From positions 80,898,053 to 80,962,052 of the forward strand of contig OY720344.1 of the NCBI GenBank assembly GCA_963082975.1: 64,000 nucleotides of DNA, written 5' to 3'. Below the pieces are notes generated by a model that was not told the DNA's origin, did no database searches, and saw nothing but the letters and a program-made list of their open reading frames with translations. Origin of the DNA: Labia minor. Its lineage: Eukaryota > Arthropoda > Insecta > Dermaptera > Spongiphoridae. The translations under genes were made by a program, and so were the position numbers. Of this stretch, positions 11,576 to 23,565 are shown piece after piece. The number at the start of each line of letters is the position of its first letter. Position 1 is the stretch's first letter.

Positions 11576-12539
11576 CTATCATCTCAATCATCATCATCGA
11601 AGCTCATTCCTCTTAACCATTGCAAAACAAATTGATATCCTTCTAAATATCTTAAACAAGCTAATTTTTTTCTTCCATATAAAACAATAACTTAATTAAT
11701 GAATTAATATTTGAAAAATCTATATTAATACAATGTATTATCCACTACAAGTTTAAAAAATTCTATTTGAATTGGAGTGAGTGAATAAAAAGTATTTTTT
11801 AACGTTTGAAAATTTGTTCAAATGAAATTTATAGTAATTATATAGGGGAGAGTGTGACTCAATATAGTCGAAATTGATTGATAAAACATCTTGATTGATG
11901 TTTTAGATTAAAATTATAGCGATTATATTTACTAAAACAATGAATATTTTTACCCAAATATATAATTATCATCTTTTGAGAAATTAAAATATTTTTTAAT
12001 TTCAATATCTCACCTACAGAACAATGACGTCACATGAGCCAGAAAAATTGCGACCAAATTTTTTATTATAAAAAAAAAGATTTAGACTCATTTATATTAT
12101 AATTTAACTTGTTAAGAAGAATTTATGTATGACTCGACGTTAAACCTATGATATACAGTTAACATAACCTCTCTATTCATGTTCGACAATGAATAGAAAA
12201 ATGTTAATATTTATTCTAGCTCTCTATTCCTATAATTATTAAAATGGGTATAAGTTTCTATTTTATTTAAATTTTTAAATTTTTCTATAATATATGAAAT
12301 AGTGTTTTTCTAGGTTAATTTAAATATATATATTCCAAAGAGTTTGTTAACAATTTACAAAATTAAAAGTTATCTTTAAGGGTTAAATACCCCCGGGAGA
12401 GAATTTAATACCAGTATATATATACAAATGTATAGGAAAACTTTTTTTTTTAATCAATACGTTTGATCTCGATTATATTTCAATTTTTCATCTATCCATG
12501 ACTTTGAAAAATGAAAAAAACATACTTTCTTTGAAACAA
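11576..12539. other. AT-rich sequence, nothing recognised
   Basis: No coding signal or transposon ends. A short CCCCGGGAGAG patch near 12390 stands out only by composition. Confidence 0.45.
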
Positions 12540-12613
12540 GCTAACCTGAACGGGTTTTGTAAGAGTGGCTGAATGAAGAAGAAGAGAGATTGTAGGGGAG
12601 GGTGTGACTGTAG

Positions 12614-12772
12614 ATGATGGCGGTGGTTGCTAATGTGAATGCTTTTTTTGCCCAGCTATCGGTCTCTAAAGAGATACATCAGCCAACGACTGAAAGAAGA
12701 AGCCAGTTGCGGATTACCGCTCCCTCCCTCTTCCTCTCCTCACACTTCACTCGGTACGTTTGTCAGACTTAG
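12614..12772 (+). CDS. Candidate short ORF or first exon, function unknown
   Basis: A 52-codon ORF starts at a double ATG (12614 and 12617) immediately after an in-frame stop and ends at TAG 12770..12772. The peptide begins MMAVVANVNAFFAQLSVSKE and is not recognised. It lies in a GC-richer, non-repetitive island (about 12540..12960) within very AT-rich DNA, which is the main reason to list it. A possible splice donor CG|GTACGT near 12753 would make it a first coding exon. A splice acceptor TTTTTTTGCCCAG inside it (about 12644..12656) is an alternative reading. No domain is seen; it could equally be an unannotated 5' UTR or a repeat. Confidence 0.2.
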   Translation: MMAVVANVNAFFAQLSVSKEIHQPTTERRSQLRITAPSLFLSSHFTRYVCQT

Positions 12773-13468
12773 CGCCCTTTTGGCCACGTAAAAGCCCTCA
12801 TCCTCCCACTCTAGCTCAACCCTTTTAACCTACCCATTCAACCAATCCTTTTTTTGGTGCCCCTTCCTCAACCCTTCACTCCACCCAAAGGAACTGAATT
12901 CAGTCACGTCCTCTATTCAAATGCAGATTCCTTTAACAGAAGGCTTTCGAAGCCCAAAAATAAAAATCGTAAATTTATAGGGATTTTGTTTTTATTATCT
13001 TTATTTTTTTTTCTCTCTCTTTCGCTCTTATCTTTTTCTTAAATAAAAAAAAGTAATAATAATTCAAGGCAAATATTTATTGTAGAAAAATGCTCTTTTA
13101 TTTAAATTTGTTTAAAGAAAAACTGCTTTTTTTGTTCTTTCTATTAATTCGATGGCTCGTTATTAACAATGTTTATCTTTTAGGATCTAAAATGAAAGAT
13201 TTTTTATATCCTTTCTACTTATTAATTTTTATAAATATGTATAAAAATGTTTTGAACATTGTGATCTAAAATAAATTTAAATAAACATTTGTTTTTCTTA
13301 AAAAAAAAAATAAAAATAAAAATTTTAAATATTGAAAAAAAATTAAAATGTATAGCGGAAAAATAATAACAATTTGTACGAAATATGTAGACGCCTTCCA
13401 GTTGATTCAAAGATGAGTGGAATTTTAAATATACTATTATTGGTATACATATATCCTTGCTCACCATA
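12773..13468. other. Island tail and AT-rich spacer
   Basis: To about 12960 the DNA is C-rich (CCTCATCCTCCC, CCCAAAGG), continuing the island noted above. After that it is AT-rich with T-runs and has no feature. Confidence 0.4.
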
Positions 13469-14420
13469 TCTTATCTTATTATACTAGCAAAATTTGAATA
13501 TATATTTTATGTATTTATATATATATATATACCTTTGTATATTTTTGATATTTTTTAATAAAACGCTCAAAGGATTTTTTTGAAATTCACACCATAGATA
13601 ATATTTATAAAGATAAATCGAACTGTATTGGTCTCAGCATCGGGAATCATCTTCATTAGTTTTTTCTTAATTTAAATTTATGTCACTAACTACATCATCC
13701 ATATTTGCCTCTTGCCATTCTTTTTTAATTGAAAATGTATTAATATTTTTTTATATTTAAAATATTTTAAAATTTTTTATTTAATTTCGAAATAAAATTA
13801 AAAATATTTATTTTAATAATATTTTAAAATCAAATTACGAAATATCTTTCACAAAAAAAAATTCGAAAAGTTATCTTATTTTTTCTTGCAGACATAGTAA
13901 GTATAAATTATATTTCAGTGTTTCTCTATCTTGAAAACATTATACATATTATTTATGACATTTTAAAAACAATTTTTTTCTTTAATTTATATTCATTTAA
14001 AATGTTAAGTAAAGAATATCTAATTCTTAATAAATTATTGAATTAATATGATCTAATAATATTGAATACAAATAGAAAATCATAAATAAAAAAATTTTTA
14101 ATTCCTGTTCCTTTAAAATATTTGAAATTTTTTATTTATTTTTTTAATTATTAGTTAATATTTTTTTTATTAATTAGTTATTATACTTTTTAATTTTTTT
14201 GTTGTCTAAAATGTTTGAAATTTTTTAATCTGTTTTGTCGTTTAATTTTTTTAATTCTTATAAATTTTGATTAGTTAATTTGATTATTTATTATTATTGA
14301 GGACACCAAGTTCCATTCATTTTAATCAGATTGATGCAATGATGTAACATTTAATAATTGCAATAAATAATTAAAGAATTGTATATCAATATTTTTTAAA
14401 GGGTCGAGCCATAAAAGTTA
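13469..14420 (+). repeat. Repeat family E (TCTTATCTTATT start), copy 1
   Basis: It begins TCTTATCTTATTATACTAGC after an A, the same start as at 24503 and 51378. Shared interior text includes CAAAGGATTTTTTTGAAATTC, AGATAATATTTATAAAG and a TTTAATTTCGAAATAAAATT block. Its right part (about 14290..14400) matches 52370..52445 (CAAGTTCCATTCATTTTAAT). An A|TC start fits a Helitron-type 5' end, but no 3' terminus was firmly identified. Confidence 0.55.
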
Positions 14421-14925
14421 CTAAAATATAATTTACAAAATAAATATTTTACTACAAAGAAAAAAATATTTTATTTCAAAGAGAATTCAGAAATTCTTAC
14501 TTTTCCAGTCGGGTCCCTTGATCATCACCTCCATACTATTATTAGGCTTCACAAATTCTGTTTTATATTGTCATCTCTTAGTGTCCATGATCTAAATATA
14601 AACATTTCTTCAAACTAAACTAATTAATTAAGATTTATATTTATTCTGGAAAGTCATTCTATAAGCAATTTTTATCTAAGTTTAGGTTTTATCTGAAGAG
14701 ACTATATACCGTGTTATAGAATTTTATTTTTATTCATTTAATTTTATAAAAAAAAATATTTTTTGAAAATTAGGTATTGTTTGATAGGCAAAAATGTAGA
14801 AAAGATACGGGTATGATGGGACGGGGTTGTGGTAAAATAAGAGTTTGATTGGTTATATTAACCAAATTATAATTCCATTATACTAACTTTTTAATATAAA
14901 TCAGTCAATAGTCCTATATCTATAT

Positions 14926-15164
14926 CAGTAGTAGTCAACTTTTGTACACCTACAAGCCTACAACCTACTTTTGTATCTTACTCACAATGAACTGAAAAGT
15001 TAATTAGCCTTTAAAAAAATTATTTATTCTATTAAAACGAAATAATCAAAGAAAATGTTTATTTCATTAAAATTATAATAATATTATTAATTTTTAATCC
15101 CCAATAGCCCATGAAAGTTTTAAAGTCTACCACTGGGCAGTAGAGAACAGGTTACCTAACTCTG
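14926..15164. mobile_element. hAT MITE, 239 bp
   Basis: It starts CAGTAGTAGTCAACTTTTG and ends GGTTACCTAACTCTG, giving imperfect inverted ends. It is flanked by a perfect 8-bp duplication ATCTATAT (14918..14925 and 15165..15172). No coding content. Confidence 0.8.
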
Positions 15165-15202
15165 ATCTATATATCTTATATTACTAGCAATATATATATA
15201 TA

Positions 15203-15735
15203 CTAGCTGCTCCGAGCGCCTTCGGCGCTCTCCACACCTAGACGGGCGCTCCGCCCAGTGTCCCTATTCTGAGCTATAACCATCTAACTCCTACCCTGTC
15301 CTATCTCTCTCACGTTCCTTCCTACATTGTCTACCCTGTTCACAATTGGTTTTCCAAACGGACGTTTTCCAATCGAACTCCCCACCAATATATTTTTCCT
15401 CTCCCATGTGCCCTGCCGATCCCAGCCTTCCCTATTTTATGACCTATATCTAGAGATGCATAGAGGTCATGCAATTCCTTGTTATGCAGTCTCCGCCATT
15501 CCCCGGTGTCCTCATCTTTCTTTGGCCCATAAATGCTGGGAAGAATCCTATTCTCCAATACTCTGAATCTACTCTCATCTCTCAGGGTTATAGACCATGC
15601 CTCCCACCCATATAATACAATTAATAATTTAATAATTTTGATCCCCTTTGATAATAATTTCCCGATTGCAACCTCGATTTAAATTCTTTGCAAATATTAT
15701 TCTCTCTGATTCTAATTATTTTGTCTTATCAAATT
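15203..15735 (-). mobile_element. Helitron 3' part with LINE fragment (copy C, deleted)
   Basis: On the minus strand it ends with the GAGCGCC/GGCGCTC hairpin and CTAG (15203..15206) followed by T. Just inside the GC-rich block (about 15255) it jumps directly into LINE coding sequence, so the ~230-bp joint and the LINE tail present in copies A, B and D have been deleted. The 5' end is not seen. Confidence 0.6.
15256..15735 (-). pseudogene. RTE-like LINE C-terminal fragment
   Basis: The open minus frame contains MENRILPSIYGPKKDEDTGE, WRRLHNKELHDLYASLDIGH and AGIGRAHGRGKIYWWGVRLE. This is the best preserved of the captured LINE tails and is typical of RTE-like elements with a GPK.DE.TGEWRRLHN motif. 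Upstream on the minus strand a deletion removes the YHAVKRLIS region found in copy B. No catalytic residues are present. Confidence 0.7.
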
Positions 15736-16061
15736 AATTAATTTCAAACCCCATCACTTTTCCTGCCTCGATTAATTTTTTTATGCCTCTTTAAATGTTT
15801 TTAATTTATTTAAAAAAAAATAAAGTAAACAAAATAAAAATAAAATATAAAGAAATTAGAAAAACACTAAACTACTATAAAAATAATATTAAAAAATATA
15901 TATTAAAATCTTACGTGAAAATCCAATTATGAGATCAAATTTTCTTAATTAAAATGATTTACTCACATAATCTTAAAGATTAATAGTATTAAATTATAGC
16001 CGTAATGTGAATGTTTTCAAAGTTTAAAAGGCCAATAAGATCAATTGAGATATTGTAAATA
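15736..16061. other. AT-rich spacer
   Basis: A-rich and T-rich runs only; no feature recognised. Confidence 0.5.
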
Positions 16062-16310
16062 TCAATATATATATAAACAGATTTTTATCTGCACATTGCT
16101 CAGAATTTAAATTTTTTTGCGTATATTCGCATTTCATGTCCTCTAGAATCCAAAAGTGACTTTAGAATTTTTCATTTCTGTTCATAGACTATAAATTTTA
16201 TTAATATCTAATCAATAACAATAATCAGAAATTAATTTTTAAAAATTTGATATAAACATGTTGTCATTTAGCAGCGCAAAGAATACAATAAAAAAGATGT
16301 TTTTAATATT
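16062..16310 (+). mobile_element. Helitron 5' end (same family as 5266..7103)
   Basis: It starts TCAATATATATATAAACAG after an A. It continues with GCACATTGCTCAGAATTT and AAAAGTGACTTTAGAATTTT, the 5' part of the Helitron at 7103 on the other strand. Homology fades by about 16250. No matching 3' end was found, so the copy is truncated or interrupted. Confidence 0.55.
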
Positions 16311-16510
16311 TATATTTTTATTTTATTTTTCTAATATTTACAATATTTCAATTAATCATATAGTTTTTTATATATGTTTATTTATGCACAAAAAATTAAT
16401 TGACATAATTATTAATTTAATAATAAAATTAATTTAATAAAATATTAAAATAATAATAATAAAAATTAATAAATTTGTAAAAAAAATATATAATACTTAA
16501 AGAAAAAAAT

Positions 16511-16588
16511 GTGCCTTTGCGAGTTTCGAACTGAGGGTGCAAAGTCAAAAGATAACTCCCTAGCCCGCCCACCTACGAACAATTCCTG
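16511..16588 (-). other. tRNA-like segment, possible SINE head
   Basis: The minus strand carries CAGTTCGAAACTCGC, resembling a tRNA B box, about 40 nt after a GTGGGCGGGCTAGGGAG stretch in the A-box position. No full cloverleaf with a convincing acceptor stem was found, so this is a tRNA-derived repeat piece at best. Confidence 0.25.
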
Positions 16589-16639
16589 TTTGCAAGTTCC
16601 CTATTAGAATTTATATAGATGTCATATTATCGCCACCAG

Positions 16640-16858
16640 CGCCTCTACGATCTAGTATGGTAACTAAACTATTTTTAATTAATTAGCACCCCTGGACACA
16701 CCTTAGCAATTAGCGGTTTAATAAAAGAAGTCTGACATGCCCTGAGACCTACTGAATATGCATAAAAAATTTCATAAGAATCGGTCCAGCCGTTTCGGAA
16801 GAGTATCATTTCAAAGTCTTGTGACACGAGAATTTTATATATAAGATATGTATTTTTG
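16640..16858 (+). repeat. Rolling-circle-like repeat core (CGGTCCAGCCGTTTCGG)
   Basis: The text AAATTTCATAAGAATCGGTC followed by CAGCCGTTTCGGAAGAGTAT is the same kind of core found in the window's other Helitron/Helentron-like repeats (compare CGGTTCAGCC near 6940). It ends ACACGAGAATTTTATATATA. The upstream boundary is unclear. Confidence 0.4.
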
Positions 16859-17115
16859 AAATATTAAACTGCTCTTTTTTTGAAATTCAATATTTATAAA
16901 GAAAAATCTATCTTTATTGGTTTCAGCCTCGGGAAAGTCATCTTTGTTAGTTTTTTCTCAGTTTAAAATGGGAATTTTAATAATAAAGCAAATGGCTGGA
17001 CAGCGCTTCCTTAAATACAAAATATAAATAAAATAAAATTCTAAAAATATTTATTTTAATAATATTTTGCAATCAAATTACAAAGTATATACTATGTAAT
17101 ATCCACAGGTCATAC
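16859..17115 (+). repeat. Repeat family E, internal fragment
   Basis: It shares TTTTTTTGAAATTCAATATTTATAAAG, a TATTGGTTTCAGCCTCGGG stretch and the AAAATATTTATTTTAATAAT tail with 13560..13830. The TC start is absent. Confidence 0.45.
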
Positions 17116-18698
17116 TTTTATGTCTTTCAGTGCATTAATACGTACGTTTAATTTTTTTTTTAAATTTATGTTCTTTTAAATTATTTGAAATTGTTTCAAA
17201 TATATTTTCTTGTTTATTTTAAATAATAATCTTAATCTTATATATATATTCATAGTTCACAAGGAATAATTTTTTTTTAAGTAGGCTCGGTGAAAATGGT
17301 ACTTATTAATTATAAGACAACGGTGACAGCTATTTTTTCCAAACTGCTTGACTAATTAGTTACATTCAAAGGACGTTCGATTTTTCATGTTCAAATACCG
17401 AGGCATGGCCAAAATATCGAGAAGTCTTGGTCCAATTTAATATTACATCTGTTACTATCTATACTAAAATTTTAAAATGATTTAATACTTTTTTAATTAA
17501 TTTTATTGACTTTCGGGATCTATGCCCATTTTGACTAGCCATCGCTTTTATTTTAAATTAAATATTAATTCTTAAATAAAATTGACAAATTGTTGTGATC
17601 CTTCAACCTCAAGTTTAATACTTAAATATATAATCAATATACGATTTGGGTTTTTTTGATGTTGGAAATGATAAAAAAATTAATTTGTGTTTAAAATGAT
17701 AAAAATGGATAGGACATCATGAATGCTTTAAAGAAAACAATAAAAATTTGAACCTACATTTAGTATTTATCTTTATGTTTTGTCATAACAAGTTAGGACT
17801 ATTACATATTCAAAGGTAATATCTCTTAAAATGTTTTCAAAACAACAACAATATGAGTTATATATTATATATATAGTGAAATGTACACACACATTATCAA
17901 ATTAGTATTTATTTAAAGTCAAATTATACAATGATCATTTAACTTGTATTTTATTTGTGTTTGATAATCTAAAAGTATTGTCGATGTTGTTCTAAACAAC
18001 AGTTTGTTGTTGAGTCTTGTCATAGAGGTCCAATTCACTTGAACATCATAAAATACAGTTCTTAAAAACGAGTGGCCAACCAAGTCATCATATCCCTTGG
18101 GAAACGTAAAAGCGTGTAACAGGGAGTGGGAGGGTCGAAAGGCGACAGCTGGCGTTGGCTGCCCGTTCGAAGTCCCATTTGGGCGGATTTGGTCAAAAGG
18201 CAACATTCATCTTAATGAATCCTCTCTTAAACGGCATGGATATAGAAAGAAGCGGTAACTATCGTTGGTTGGATATATATTTATTTATTTTACCCTATGT
18301 ATATATATGGTATATGTACATATATATATATAAATATATATATAGAGCGAGAGAGAGTTAATACTAACGTCTTACGAATTTCAATTATGCAAATAGGGAC
18401 CAGGATTTATTTATTTTGTAACTCACGAAATACAAAAGACTTTTGTGATCAGCAAAAAATAAGACTTTTTTCTGGTTTTTCAAATCACGTTTCGGTAAAA
18501 ATACAATGTAAAAGAAAAAATGAACAAAACATAAAACCTTATAGTATTTCATTGTTTTGTTTTCGTTTTAATATCTCAATATTTCATTTTTAATATTTTT
18601 ACGGAGTGTGTCTATCAATCAACTTTTATAATATCAAACAAGCTGCACAACAATTTATGGGTTAGTGCCCAACGATTAGTATAAATTTTTTGATAATA
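17116..18698. other. AT-rich sequence with a moderately GC block
   Basis: Mostly unassigned. A non-repetitive, GC-richer block lies at about 18060..18260. An open minus-strand frame crosses it (17919..18206, reading FPKGYDDLVGHSFLRTVFYD), but it is not recognised and no splice signals single it out. A TATA microsatellite follows at 18270..18350. Confidence 0.35.
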
Positions 18699-19208
18699 CG
18701 AGGGCAGGTCAATAAGTCCGTAACTTTTTGAATTTTCCTTTTCTTAAATGAAATGACAACACTGCTCCTGTCAGCAGGCAACTATTATCTGACTACTGTC
18801 GAAATTTGAACTAATGGTTCTTTTAGTTTTTGTTTGACATCCATTAATAGCAGACTACCTCGTGACTTGAGAAGAACATGGAAAAAAGTGAATTTCCATA
18901 AAAATCCATGAATTGGGATACGAATTGCTCCCTCATCCGCCCTATTCTCCGGATTTAGCCCTATTTCTTGTTTCCAAACCTGAAGAAATGGCTCGGCGGA
19001 AAGAGATTTGACTCCAACGATAAAATCATCTCACAAACAAATCTATTTTGATGTCCTCGACAAATCTTATTTCTTTGAAGGGGAAAAACAATTGGAGAAA
19101 GTGGACGAAGTGTTTAGAGCTCAAAGGAAACTATTTTGAAAAAAACAATTTTTATCCAAAAGTCTGTGTTTCATTCCAAAAAGTCACCGACTTATTGACC
19201 TGACCTAG
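18699..19208 (+). mobile_element. mariner transposon, internally deleted
   Basis: The ends CGAGGGCAGGTCAATAAGTC and GACTTATTGACCTGACCTAG are imperfect inverted repeats flanked by TA (18697..18698 and 19209..19210). At 510 bp it keeps the left ~110 bp and the 3' part of the transposase gene only, so it is a deletion derivative. Confidence 0.9.
18905..19145 (+). pseudogene. mariner transposase C-terminal remnant
   Basis: One frame reads ELLPHPPYSPDLA, the region just before the third catalytic Asp of the mariner D,D34D triad. Another frame continues FLFPNLKKWLGGKRFDSND, and a third gives WTKCLELKGNYFEK at the C-terminus. At least two frameshifts separate these pieces. The catalytic Asp position itself reads LA then a disrupted stretch. 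It is non-functional. Confidence 0.8.
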
Positions 19209-19210
19209 TA

Positions 19211-20472
19211 TAATTAATTTATTATAAATTTTATTTTTATTTATTTACTTTGTACTTTTCGTATCTAGTTTAAATTTCACCTTATAATACTTTTTAATTA
19301 AATGATAGAATAAGAGAGAAATTAAGGTGTAAATTAAATTGAACATTTGAAAAGTGAATTACAGAAAAGGAAAAAAATACTTAGAAAAAGTAAAGTCTCT
19401 ATCCAATATTTAAGATGCTTTCTCAACATCGTTTTTCCAGTTGAATTTAAATATTGTATGAATATTATATTGATTTTTAGAAAAAAATCGTAATTTTTAT
19501 ATTTTCGTAAGTCACACTATATATACACACATTTTAGAAAAAAATCCGTAAGAAATCTTTATTTTATGACTTTATCTTCAAAATATATTTACTCATTTTT
19601 GAATTAAAATTATTATAAAGTAATGCTTCTTAAAGTGATAGGCCGAGACCTCTTACAGGGGAGCCGCGTCTCAAATATAACAAATAAATAAACATTACTT
19701 TTACGCAAAAATAGACAATTTTCCATTCAATGAATCTACTTACAAAACAGATAATGCCAATTTTATTGTTTTTATTAATACTTCTTGTTAGCCATAGGCC
19801 ATACTATGCATACAATCATTAATAAAAATATAATAACCTTTTTTTCGAATTTTTCCTGTCAAAATTAACAAATGCATGCATTGACTAGTAAGGGTATGCA
19901 TATATAAAATTAAAAATAAATAAATAGGGGAGGGGGGAAGCGTGACTTCAAAAAGTTTACTACAAACTGTACTACAACTACATAGTTTGAGTTTCAAATT
20001 AGTTATATTTGGTTTGAAATTACGATACAAAAAAATAAAAATATTAATATTTAATTCAATTGAATATTGAGTAGAATTGGAATTTTATATATTATTTTTA
20101 AAAGATGTTTAAAGAATTATTGTGCTTTTTATTTGTAGATTTTTATTTGGATTAACTATTATTGTTAACCAGGATAGTAGCTTATTATTTAATAATATTT
20201 AGTCCACCGAACTTGAGGTTTGAGGTCGAAAGTTCGAAATTTTCAATTAGTTCAATTAGTTATAAGATTAATTAATTATTTTCTAATAATATGCGAAGGG
20301 TGGTTATAATTGAATGCAAAAAGTCAATAAAAAACTATAATTATTATGGTACTTTACAAAAAATAATTTTATTTAAAAATATATTTTATGAGTTTTATGA
20401 TTTTTAAAATGTATTTAATTATTAAATGAATTATATTTTTAGGACTTTTCATATATATAAATATAAATATAT
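19211..20472. other. AT-rich sequence, no gene seen
   Basis: A possible hAT-like scrap (GGCCGAGACCTCTTACAGGG near 19642) and otherwise AT-rich unassigned DNA. The apparent ORF at 19788..20030 (minus) has no domain features. Confidence 0.4.
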
Positions 20473-20704
20473 ATATGCGCTACTCAGAAACTAAACCGAT
20501 TTACTCCAATTTTTAAAATTTTGCTAGTAATGTAATGTAATGTAATGTAAACTGCAACATATGAAGTGAATATTGAACTTGATAATCTTAATATTGCAAT
20601 GCAATATACATTTTTCTGATTTTAATACAAGCTGTGAACTTTGGGCTTCATTTTCTCAGTTTCTTTAAATGTGGAGTTATAAGCTTTGGCTTCTGAGTGG
20701 CATA
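20473..20704. repeat. Small inverted-end element, possible MITE
   Basis: Inverted ends CTACTCAGAA and TTCTGAGTGG are both bordered by ATATATA runs and lie about 230 bp apart. A (TAATG)4 tract lies at 20528..20549. No clear target duplication can be read because the flanks are TA repeats. Confidence 0.35.
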
Positions 20705-21624
20705 TATATAATATATTTCAATATATTTCTGAAAATAATTTTTATAAACCATGAAAATATGTCTTGTATAATTTATTTTTATTAATTTTCACTAATTTCT
20801 GATGTTCTATTGATAATAAATACTCTTACTCAAAAATAAACTTAATTTTTTACCATTTCATTCTATCTTATTTTTAATTAAGTTATTAATATATTTATAT
20901 ATTTTAATTGATTTTTAAAAATTTCTTGAAATTATTATACGATAATATATAATATCGTACAATATATGGTATTTTTTCAAATTTATCAGAATATGTGATG
21001 TCAATAAATTATGTGGTACTCAAGCATTGAATGAGCATCGCAAGCACAATTTGGGCGTTTCTCTTTCATTGAGTGACATGCAACTCATTCGCTTGAAAAA
21101 GATACAAAAAAAAAAACATTTATTTAGTTTGCATTGCAAAGTGAATATGGCAAGATGTCAGTCTGGATTCTGGATGTGCTTCAAAGTAATTTTAAACTAT
21201 TTCAACTATTTTCTTGAATTACTTCTATTATATACATATATATATATATATGTATGTATATAATAGATAAATATGGATTGGATTTCAAATAAAATTAAAC
21301 ACATTGTTTATAATATTCAATATTATATTATATTATATATTTATATTAGCTTATTAGTATAATAGCTAGTGCACAAACCGCCTTTCGGTAAATTTAAAAA
21401 AAAAAATATTAAATAAAATAATAATATTATTTTTTAAGACTTTCATTAAACTCAAGGATTAGATATAAAATTTGTTTTTCTATAAACTAATTTAAACAAA
21501 CAATTTTGATTTTTTTTTTAATTTTAATAATTTGGAATTATTTTCTTTCCTATAAGTCGCTCTTAAATCAATTGAATTCAAAAATATAAAAAAAAATAAA
21601 TTAATATTTAATAATAATAAAAAT
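20705..21624. other. AT-rich sequence
   Basis: AT-rich DNA with a Helitron-like terminus candidate at 21361..21390 (discussed under findings). The ORF at 21027..21263 ends in a TATA microsatellite and is not credible. Confidence 0.4.
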
Positions 21625-22094
21625 AAGCTGGAGTGTCTCCACTCGACTATCTCGCAATTTGAATTGGCTTAAATAACATAATATTTTATATTTAAATTAA
21701 ATTTAATTAATTATAAATTAAAATTAATAAATAATATTTATTAAACCAGTGCATGTTTGACTCTTTGTTGATGGCACCGAGTCACATGCTGGTGCGTAAT
21801 TGCCAGTTAACGTGTTAAAAAATTAATTAATGTACTTTAAGCTGAAATTCTATATAATGTAGTTTTGTATAATTTGTTAATCATGTGAAAAACTATCAAA
21901 CATATATCTTTATTTTTACGGTCAGTTTAAAGGAAAAAAAAGAAAACGTGGTAGGTTACGACCCTCTTTCAGATGAACTACATTTCTCAAAAGTTGATAG
22001 AAGACTACGAATTTTGAATAATGCCCATGTACTAAATTTCATTATTCTAGCTCACACCGTTTTTGCGTAATCTTGTCTACACACACACACACAA
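21625..22094 (+). mobile_element. Helentron-like family C, copy 1 (3'-truncated)
   Basis: It begins around GAGTGTCTCCACTCGACTATCTCGC, shared with 29116 and 54880. The interior is almost identical to 29116..29565, including TTTGTTGATGGCACCG and ACGACCCTCTTTCAGATGAAC. It stops at a CA microsatellite (22080..22093), before the second end found in the other copies. The 61-codon frame repeated here and at 29357 is repeat sequence and not a gene. Confidence 0.7.
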
Positions 22095-23565
22095 TCAAAT
22101 AATAAAGTTAAGAAAGAGGAAAAATACTAATATATATATATATATATATATACTCGTTTAGGTTTTTATTATTATGAAAAATTATTTCCGATTGACTCTT
22201 GGTCACACACAGCTTACGACCCAGATAAAAATATAAATCCTAAATAAATTATTTTGTTAATGGCGCCAAAATGGGCGCCGAATCGACGAGACTCAAATCT
22301 CACAATTAAAGGTGAAAATAACCCGGAAATAATTTTTCATAATATAATATATAATTTATAGATAGATAGATAGATAGTAAAACAACAATTAAATCTCTTA
22401 TACAAGCTATACGCATAATTCTCAACCAAACGTCTTTTAAGATTTCGAATTCTTTTAAAGAGTTGGAAAGTAGATTAGTTTATTCTTCTCTTCCTCTCTT
22501 TTACCACCCGCATCTTGTCATTATCATTCACCCTTTCTATCTATGTAAATTCAATAAAACCATCCACTTTAACCAAAAGCCTAGAGAATCGAGAAAGCAC
22601 ATTAATCGAAATCAATCTCCCTTCTTTTAGATGCTACACAGAATGTCAACCTGATTTAAATTCATTAAAGTCACTTGTATTCAACAGGAAAGTATCTACT
22701 AACATAAGTGGATTTTTTTTATTATCCAAAAGAGTAGCATGGTTGCCCATGAGTGTTTCTGAGGACTGAGGGCTGTTAATTCATTTCCTTTTCCAATTTC
22801 ATCTTTTACTCAATATTCTGAAGGTAGTGAAAATATTTTAAGTATCCTGTCCTTTATTGAATATTATAATAAAATAAAAGAGAAAAAGAGGAAGAGAGAA
22901 TCTAACCAAATGATATTATTTTCAATTCCATTGCTTCCATTCAATTGATCTTTATTGCAAACAGTTTTGTTTTGTTAATATTTGCATAACAAAAACAAAG
23001 AAAATAGAAAAAAAATAGGCTCTAGAATGGATATAAATGGTGGATACTTCTGGAATAATCAAATTTCAATTTGATTTTCTTGTTTATATTCACAAACCTG
23101 ATTTAAATAATGGGTAAGTAAATTCAAAGAGAAAAAAATTGAAAAATCACTTCCATTAATTAAAAAGTTATTTAACGTATTTGAACACCCAAAATACAAC
23201 TGACTAATGATAGTTTGATTTTGAGTGGAATTAAAATATAACATGTCATATACAATTGTTTTTTTTTGGATTTATTATCATCGGAATCTTAAATTTTGCC
23301 CATTTTTATATAATTAATACTTATATTAAAAAATTGAATTTAGCGAGATATGAACCAAATTTTTAACCTTTAAACTAAATTAATCAATTATTCAATACCT
23401 TTCGGAATTATACATAAAAGGGGAATTTTTCTAATTTTAGCTTTTCTTATCAAATTAAAAGAAAATATTACTTCTAATAAGAGAGATCTATGAGGCTTTC
23501 ATTTTTCTACATTCATGCCAAGATCTATAAAAGTTATATGTATGTTAGATAAATGATCACATTTT
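22095..23565. other. Unassigned sequence, mixed composition
   Basis: It contains a GATA microsatellite (22360..22377) and a GGCGCCAAAATGGGCGCC inverted repeat (22261..22278). A less AT-rich region at 22440..22800 holds an 84-codon frame (22515..22769) that has no recognised motif. No splice-bounded exon could be defended. Confidence 0.35.

Noticed and set aside
21885-22070. 61-codon ORF found almost unchanged at 29357..29542
   Set aside because: The conservation is explained by both being family C repeat copies. The third copy (55139) has a different frame, and there is no known domain.
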